Program-made: the position numbers and the translations under genes | Part shown: positions 59,450 to 64,000 of the stretch, piece after piece | How the letters are laid out: each line of letters opens with the position of its first letter | How positions within the stretch are numbered: the stretch's first letter is position 1 | Notes under the pieces: generated by a model | Seen by the model: the letters and a program-made list of their open reading frames with translations, nothing else | Told to the model about the DNA's origin: nothing | Database searches by the model: none | Origin: Schistocephalus solidus | Lineage: Eukaryota; Platyhelminthes; Cestoda; Diphyllobothriidea; Diphyllobothriidae | Length of the DNA: 64,000 nt | NCBI GenBank assembly: GCA_017591395.1 | Contig: WEDG01005306.1 | Coordinates: 1-64,000, forward strand | Direction: 5' to 3'

Positions 59450-60779
59450 CTATCGGAGTGCATATGAAAGCCGTCTCTGATTAAAATGTCGTCAGGGGTA
59501 ATAATAATAAGCCAACCTACCTTGGAAAGTTTCCATCATTTCTGCAAAGTTCTAGTCACCAAGAGAAGACTTTCTGGTCAATCTAGCCAAGTTACTTCTA
59601 CCTCTAGTCTCCAAAATCGCACAACAAACAGTATCGTTAGTCATTCTTTTGTTGGAGACTAGGATAAAAAGGCGTCAATTTTTGGATGGAAACCACTACT
59701 GTAAAATCAATCTGGAGATGATAAACGCGAAGAATACTATGGAAATGGTGGAAATCAGTACTTTTGCAAAGAACCGTCAGTAAATAGCGGGTATAGAGGC
59801 AAAAACACACGGAAAAGGTTCCCATCATGGCAAATAAAAAGGATTTTATAGTCTAGTTCAGTCCAGATAGTAAATCACCAAGACAATATGAAATAATAAG
59901 GGTTTTGTTTGACAAGAAGAACGAATAAACAAAATCCCACAATTCACTTATCAGTGTGGCCTACTAGAGTTCGATTTTGGTTCTCAAAAAAATCGTCAAC
60001 AGAGAAAAATTTGCGATGTAAGAATGATATGATCAGCTGTGAGTGAACTGCGCAGGGTAACGATTTCGTATTGTCTTTGGGAGCTAACAAGCAATACTGA
60101 TAGCGGTAACTTTAGGTTATGTACAGCACCAATAAAGCCAGAAATTACAGGTTCGTGTTTTGCTTAATGCTCGATAATGGAAACGTGTACAATTCGCGAA
60201 TGTTTCACGCCAGGAAAATTATCCTTCCTACACTGATGTGGAAGCAACAGGATTCCACCTAAGTCTGTGCTGGTGAAATCAGCAATGAAGTCATCCCAGG
60301 ACTTTCAAACCACTATCCTCTGTGGCTATCAAACTCTTGGAGCCTTTATAACAGATGCGCAATATCAACTTCGTAAATTCAAAGAGCAGAAAGAACCGCA
60401 CATGCAATTAATTAGAAGAGGATTTTGGAAGACTTTAATAATCCAGTTTACCCACTTGTAAAAACTCTGCGGCCTCGGCCGGCCTCGACCTCGCCGTCGC
60501 GTTCAAATTGTTGCGACTGCAAAAAACGCATCATATGCATGATTAATTCCTCTTTGTTGAAATATTCACCTTGACTGCTGTTCTACAAGACCCAATGTGC
60601 CAAAATCGTCTACTAATGAACTGTGTCTGGTAGTCATCTAATGGATTCTAGATTACTTGAGTGGGAAATCTTGCTTGGGCAGTCAGTTTACTGCATCAGA
60701 ATTGGTGGATTTAATACGTTGCAGTGGGCTGGGCGGGTAACTAGACCCAAGTGTGATAAAACTCACGGCTCCCGGTGGG
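59450..60779. other. No supported gene
   Basis: AT-rich. A 64-codon + frame at 60267-60461 is lysine/glutamine-rich and unremarkable. Confidence 0.4.
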
Positions 60780-60862
60780 GGTCTCGTAGCTCAGCTGGCT
60801 AGAGCGTTGGCTGTACCAAAGCCTTCCCCTTGCTGGCGTGGGTTCGAATCCCACCGTGGCCG
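60780..60862 (+). tRNA. tRNA-like sequence with A and B boxes (pseudo-tRNA or SINE head)
   Basis: An 83-nt unit. The acceptor GGTCTCG pairs with CGTGGCC (one mismatch, one G-T). The D arm GCTC/GAGC encloses AGCTGGCTA. The T arm GTGGG-TTCGAAT-CCCAC is perfect. A box TAGCTCAGCTGG and B box GGGTTCGAATCCC are near consensus. The anticodon region is irregular: the best stem GGCT/AGCC leaves loop GTACCAA (apparent anticodon ACC) with two extra bases before it and a 13-nt variable region. A true tRNA with an intron or a class II arm is possible, but a tRNA-derived SINE or pseudogene is at least as likely. No CCA is encoded. Confidence 0.45.
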
Positions 60863-61686
60863 CCGAGTTTTTCACAAGTGGGTCAAATGGTCATGAAATT
60901 TTGCAAGGACCGTATACACCTTATACAACCCACAATCCCGTGTTACACGAGCCTGGGGTTTCTGGCTTTCTTGGTGCTGTACACAACCTACCGCTACCCT
61001 AATGGAAACAGAATAAGCTTAGTAGAAAAAAGGGTCAATTCTGGTTATAAGTTTCCTCATACATGGAATTTAACTATTCTGTAGGGAGAAAGCAGACTAC
61101 TGCTCTGCTATACGGCAGTTAGAAAAGTTCATTTTTGTGACAACGGCAACTTCATGAAGGCGAGGCTATCTGTGAATTCTGGTGCAGTCTTCCAAGCGCT
61201 TCCACAAACAGTAGATTCTAGGATCAAGCGATGAGTATCTTCTCAAGCGTAGATGGGAGCCTATCTAGGTAAACAGTAAATCATGCAAAGAGGAAGGGCC
61301 ATTGCTCTATTCCGGCATCCAATAAGGCTTTATCCGTCAAGGTCGGGTACAAACATGAACTCTTAAACTGGGTCTGCCTGATAGGTAGGTGGAGAAGTAC
61401 GTCATCGAATTCAACAAGTAAAGAAAACTATTTCTACGTCAAACCACCCCATACGACCACCATCCGACGAGACAAGGCTTAATCGGGCCTTTCAACGGCC
61501 GGAGGGCTATGATCTGTGAGTTATAATTAGAAGTTCTGAAAGGAGTAATTTTATTCCCAACAGCAGTAATAGAAAGCAAATTCAGAGAGTTTGTTGACGA
61601 ATGCTCATCGATCCCTAACGGAACTTAATCGTCCCGTTCTGTCTTGAGAGTCACTCTCGAGCCCCGCCAGCAACCGCACAGCAGCT

Positions 61687-61716
61687 AGTAGTAGTAGTAG
61701 CAGCAGCAGCAGCAGT
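61687..61716 (+). repeat. AGT/AGC trinucleotide microsatellite
   Basis: Runs of TAG/AGT followed by CAG/AGC triplets, next to the tRNA-like sequence on - just beyond. It could be the simple-repeat tail of that element. Confidence 0.8.
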
Positions 61717-61739
61717 AACAGTAAAAGCAGATGAACAAT

Positions 61740-61880
61740 GCTGAAAAAGACAAGGGAGACTGCTATGGTCATTACTGGCTCATTAGTCGTCATCAGCCAG
61801 TCATACCCAACCCCAGATGGTGCAATGCCCGAGGCTCGAACCTGCGACCCGTTGATCAGAGTTCCAACGCTCATTCAGAG
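61740..61880 (-). repeat. Candidate tRNA-derived SINE
   Basis: On -, GAGCGTTGGAACTCTGATCA is followed by ACGGGTCGCAGGTTCGAGCC, with the B box at 61842-61832. This resembles the 3' half of a tRNA, then a body with TGGGGTTGGGTATGACTGG and the trinucleotide run at 61716-61687 as a tail. The A box is degenerate (CTCTCTGAATGAGCG). Confidence 0.45.
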
Positions 61881-62684
61881 AGTGTTATTTATCTGATATT
61901 TACAAAGTCCCAGCAGCTTAGCAACCATCCACGTTGGACAGCGGTGAGCGAGTTGAAAGATTCCCGTTGAAGGCATAGTTATGATTGAAAAATCATATCG
62001 AAGTTGTGGTGATAGGAGTCAGGCAAATAACGAGGGTGAGTTGGTCTGCATGTAGCTCAAGACTGCCTGCCCACCCTAATAAGGTAAAATTTAAAAGCTG
62101 ACGTTTTGTCACATTCAGTACAGCCTTTTACTACTCTAATGAGCATAGGCGTATGTTCAATCTAACGCTAGCATTCTCTGACATTATCTACTTACAAAAT
62201 ACCTATTCGACGCAGCTATTTTATTCCATCGATCCAGCCTCCGTAGCTGGTGGAATAAAACCCTTAGTTACAGAAACCTATAAATTATTGATTTGACAGA
62301 CAAGTCTAGACCCCCTTACTTGCTACTGCTGCGGCAGCGGTTGAAGAAAGTTTGTTTGCTGAAGCAAGAATCGGACGAAAACAGAGTCAGAGAGGGCTAA
62401 ATGTGATAACCTCTCGGTTGCAAAAAACGTCTACCCATTTCCCCTGTTACTTGTAAATAGTGTCCCACCCTGAATCTGTTTGCGAGGTGGCCAACAGCAC
62501 TACCTGTCATGAAGATGTCGCAGACTGTCATTCACTGACGGCGGTGACGATGCTCTTAAGATAAGAGCCTAATTGAAACAATGAAAAGAAAGGCATGACA
62601 AGTCTGAAGAGGTTTTGGTTTCTGACCAGAGGGGAGGGGGCAGCAAATAAACAGAGGGGCGGAGGGTTGGGGCGTGCCACTTGC
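61881..62684. other. No supported gene
   Basis: Nothing recognised; the last part is presumed intron of the - strand gene whose exon is at 62685-63074. Confidence 0.4.
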
Positions 62685-63074
62685 CTGATCGTCCTTCGTG
62701 AGATCGGCCAGCGAACGCATATCCGAGTCGGTGGCCCGTCGCTGACCAACCGATTTGCCTCCACAACTGGCACCGAGTTGAGAACCGGCCACAGCATTGC
62801 CCGCAGCGATGGCCTGACTACTCAACAGTGGTGGGTTCTGGTGTTGTTGACGGTGGTAACCTGAGGCACTCGGAGTGCCGGTCATAGACATTGGTGGCGG
62901 TGACGTTGCCACATTGAAGTTGGCCGGTGGTGTAGTGGCTAGACTCACACGCGGCGGCGTCCGACTGCCGCGTGAAGGCGGGGTCATAGAGCGGCCGGCA
63001 GCGGCCATCTTGTCTTCATAGACCCGCGAGCCGGCCCGCTGCAGTCTTGAGGCCATGCATTCAAAATTTTTCAC
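62685..63074 (-). CDS. Internal exon of an unknown multi-exon gene
   Basis: A 390-nt phase-0 exon (130 codons) on -. The 3' splice site TTACGAACGCAG precedes VKNFECMASRLQRAGSRVYE, a short charged, possibly helical start. A long low-complexity segment follows, rich in proline, serine and threonine (TPPSRGSRTPPR, NVATSPPPMS, GGKSVGQRR). The end is DSDMRSLADLTKDDQ. The exon ends CAG followed by GCAAGT, the consensus of a GC-AG intron. SP/TP sites suggest a phosphorylated, disordered linker. I do not recognise the family, and neighbouring exons lie outside the window or in unrecognised sequence. Confidence 0.5.
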
Positions 63075-63302
63075 CTGCGTTCGTAAAGAGACAAGAACTT
63101 GCTTACTCAATAGAAGATGACTAAATTCACTCATATAGCTAATTATCGGGTATTGGCGGAAGAAATCTGAGACGCTATTTTGCGCCTATCCAATACCAAC
63201 TTCAGCTAGTCATAATCTCGACCATGAAACGGTACCGCGCATAAACGCAAGGCGTATATGGTTAAAAGCCGAGGTAAAACTGGTGAGTAATTAGTTCACT
63301 TA

Positions 63303-63520
63303 AGGCAAAGTTAGGTAATGAAGTCTAGGATTAAGGTGAGGATTAGGGTTACGTTTAGGGTTGGGTGTAAAGTGATGGGTAACGTCCGGGATGGAGTTAG
63401 AGTCAGGATTATCTTAAACGTAAAGGTCTGGGTTCGTGGTAACTGCATGCTTTCGGTTTGGGGTAGAGCTATGGTTAAGATGAAGGTCAAAGTTTATTTT
63501 TTGGTTAGGGTTAAGACAAG
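63303..63520 (+). repeat. Degenerate TTAGGG-like hexamer region
   Basis: G-rich on +, with recurring TTAGG, GGATTAGGGTTACG, TTTAGGGTTGGGTG, GTTAAG and GGTTAGGGTTAAG. It is too irregular for a recent telomere array but distinct from its surroundings. Confidence 0.5.
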
Positions 63521-64000
63521 GGAATGTTCAACCCTTCTGAATTTTATCGCAAGGCTACCTATTTTAAGTGGGCGGGGTGGTCCTATTCCCGTGTCCTGCT
63601 TAGGCGGCCATACAAAACATCCTTACCCAAAGTTGTACCAACAGTCAATCTCCGTCTAGGGGTATAGGAACAGAACTGAGTGCCGCATGCTTATTCGACC
63701 GGTTGCAAAGCAGACTGGCCGTATAGCGCCCAAGGAGGAAACTACGTTGTTCTAAGACGCCAATGAGGCCACTGTGCTTCCACTGCTTTCCCCCATCTCC
63801 CTGCTGGAGAAAATAGTTACCCTGAACCAGATACACTGACCCTCATCATTTTTGCGGAGAGCAGGAATGCTGGCCTTCCAGCTTTACAAGAACAATTCTG
63901 CTACTAGACAATTTTTAGGTCATGCATCCACAGGAACATTTTCAGATTAACTCCGGGTACTGTTCGGGGGGCATATAAAGGTATTGCAAAGAACAGGATA
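63521..64000. other. No supported gene
   Basis: Unremarkable sequence to the window end, with short overlapping frames only. Confidence 0.4.

Noticed and set aside
60780..60862. Functional tRNA-Gly (ACC) or tRNA-Tyr (GTA) with intron
   Set aside because: The acceptor, D and T arms are good, but the anticodon stem needs extra bases or mismatches and the variable region is 13 nt, which suits neither. It is retained only as tRNA-like.

Overview
This is a eukaryotic window, very probably from a parasitic flatworm and most likely a diphyllobothriidean tapeworm (Spirometra, Dibothriocephalus or Schistocephalus type). That placement is inference. It rests on a distinctive APE endonuclease/reverse transcriptase retroelement with a C-terminal C2H2 zinc-finger tail, which I recognise from such genomes and which occurs here at least nine times. 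Tiny spliceosomal introns (36-39 nt) and several CR1-like, Penelope-like and Ty3/gypsy-like remnants fit the same group. No bacterial operons, CRISPR arrays or rRNA are present.

Host genes are sparse. The clear one is a complete six-exon importin alpha gene on + (40207-43025, 530 aa). On the - strand at 9218-10596 lie two compact host genes: ribosomal protein eL38 (RPL38) and a LAS1-like rRNA-processing nuclease. Both can be read only if several apparent one-base indels, mostly extra bases in homopolymers, are allowed for. They are either assembly errors or decayed copies. Four further candidates (20975-21235 -, 51287-51826 -, 59168-59449 -, 62685-63074 -) look coding but have no recognised family.

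The rest is layered transposable-element debris. 1-4560: two RTE-like copies in opposite orientation. 6180-7680: Penelope-like GIY-YIG and gypsy integrase scraps. 12063-18965: an unclassified ~850-bp direct-repeat pair bracketing two CR1-like LINE copies with ORF1 and endonuclease. 19815-22369: a CR1-like RT tail and an LTR-PBS-PPT-LTR element that has lost its interior. 23232-25995: another LINE on -. 27305-31478: the most complete RTE-like/zinc-finger copy. 31485-35100: a dispersed repeat split by a CR1-like LINE with an intact YADD. 36190-39065: a LINE endonuclease fragment and another RTE-like zinc-finger copy. 43-48 kb: largely featureless, ending in a 541-bp GA microsatellite. 48.9-58.9 kb: degenerate and divergent RTE-like pieces in both orientations plus a Penelope-like fragment. 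60.8-64 kb: tRNA-like sequences, an unknown exon and degenerate TTAGGG-like DNA.

The most unusual element is the RTE-like LINE. After its RT domain it carries an array of canonical C2H2 fingers of two alternating near-identical types, and its EN-RT linker holds an intron-like GT...AG segment that is normally read through. No copy here is intact, so the window shows the system in several stages of decay.
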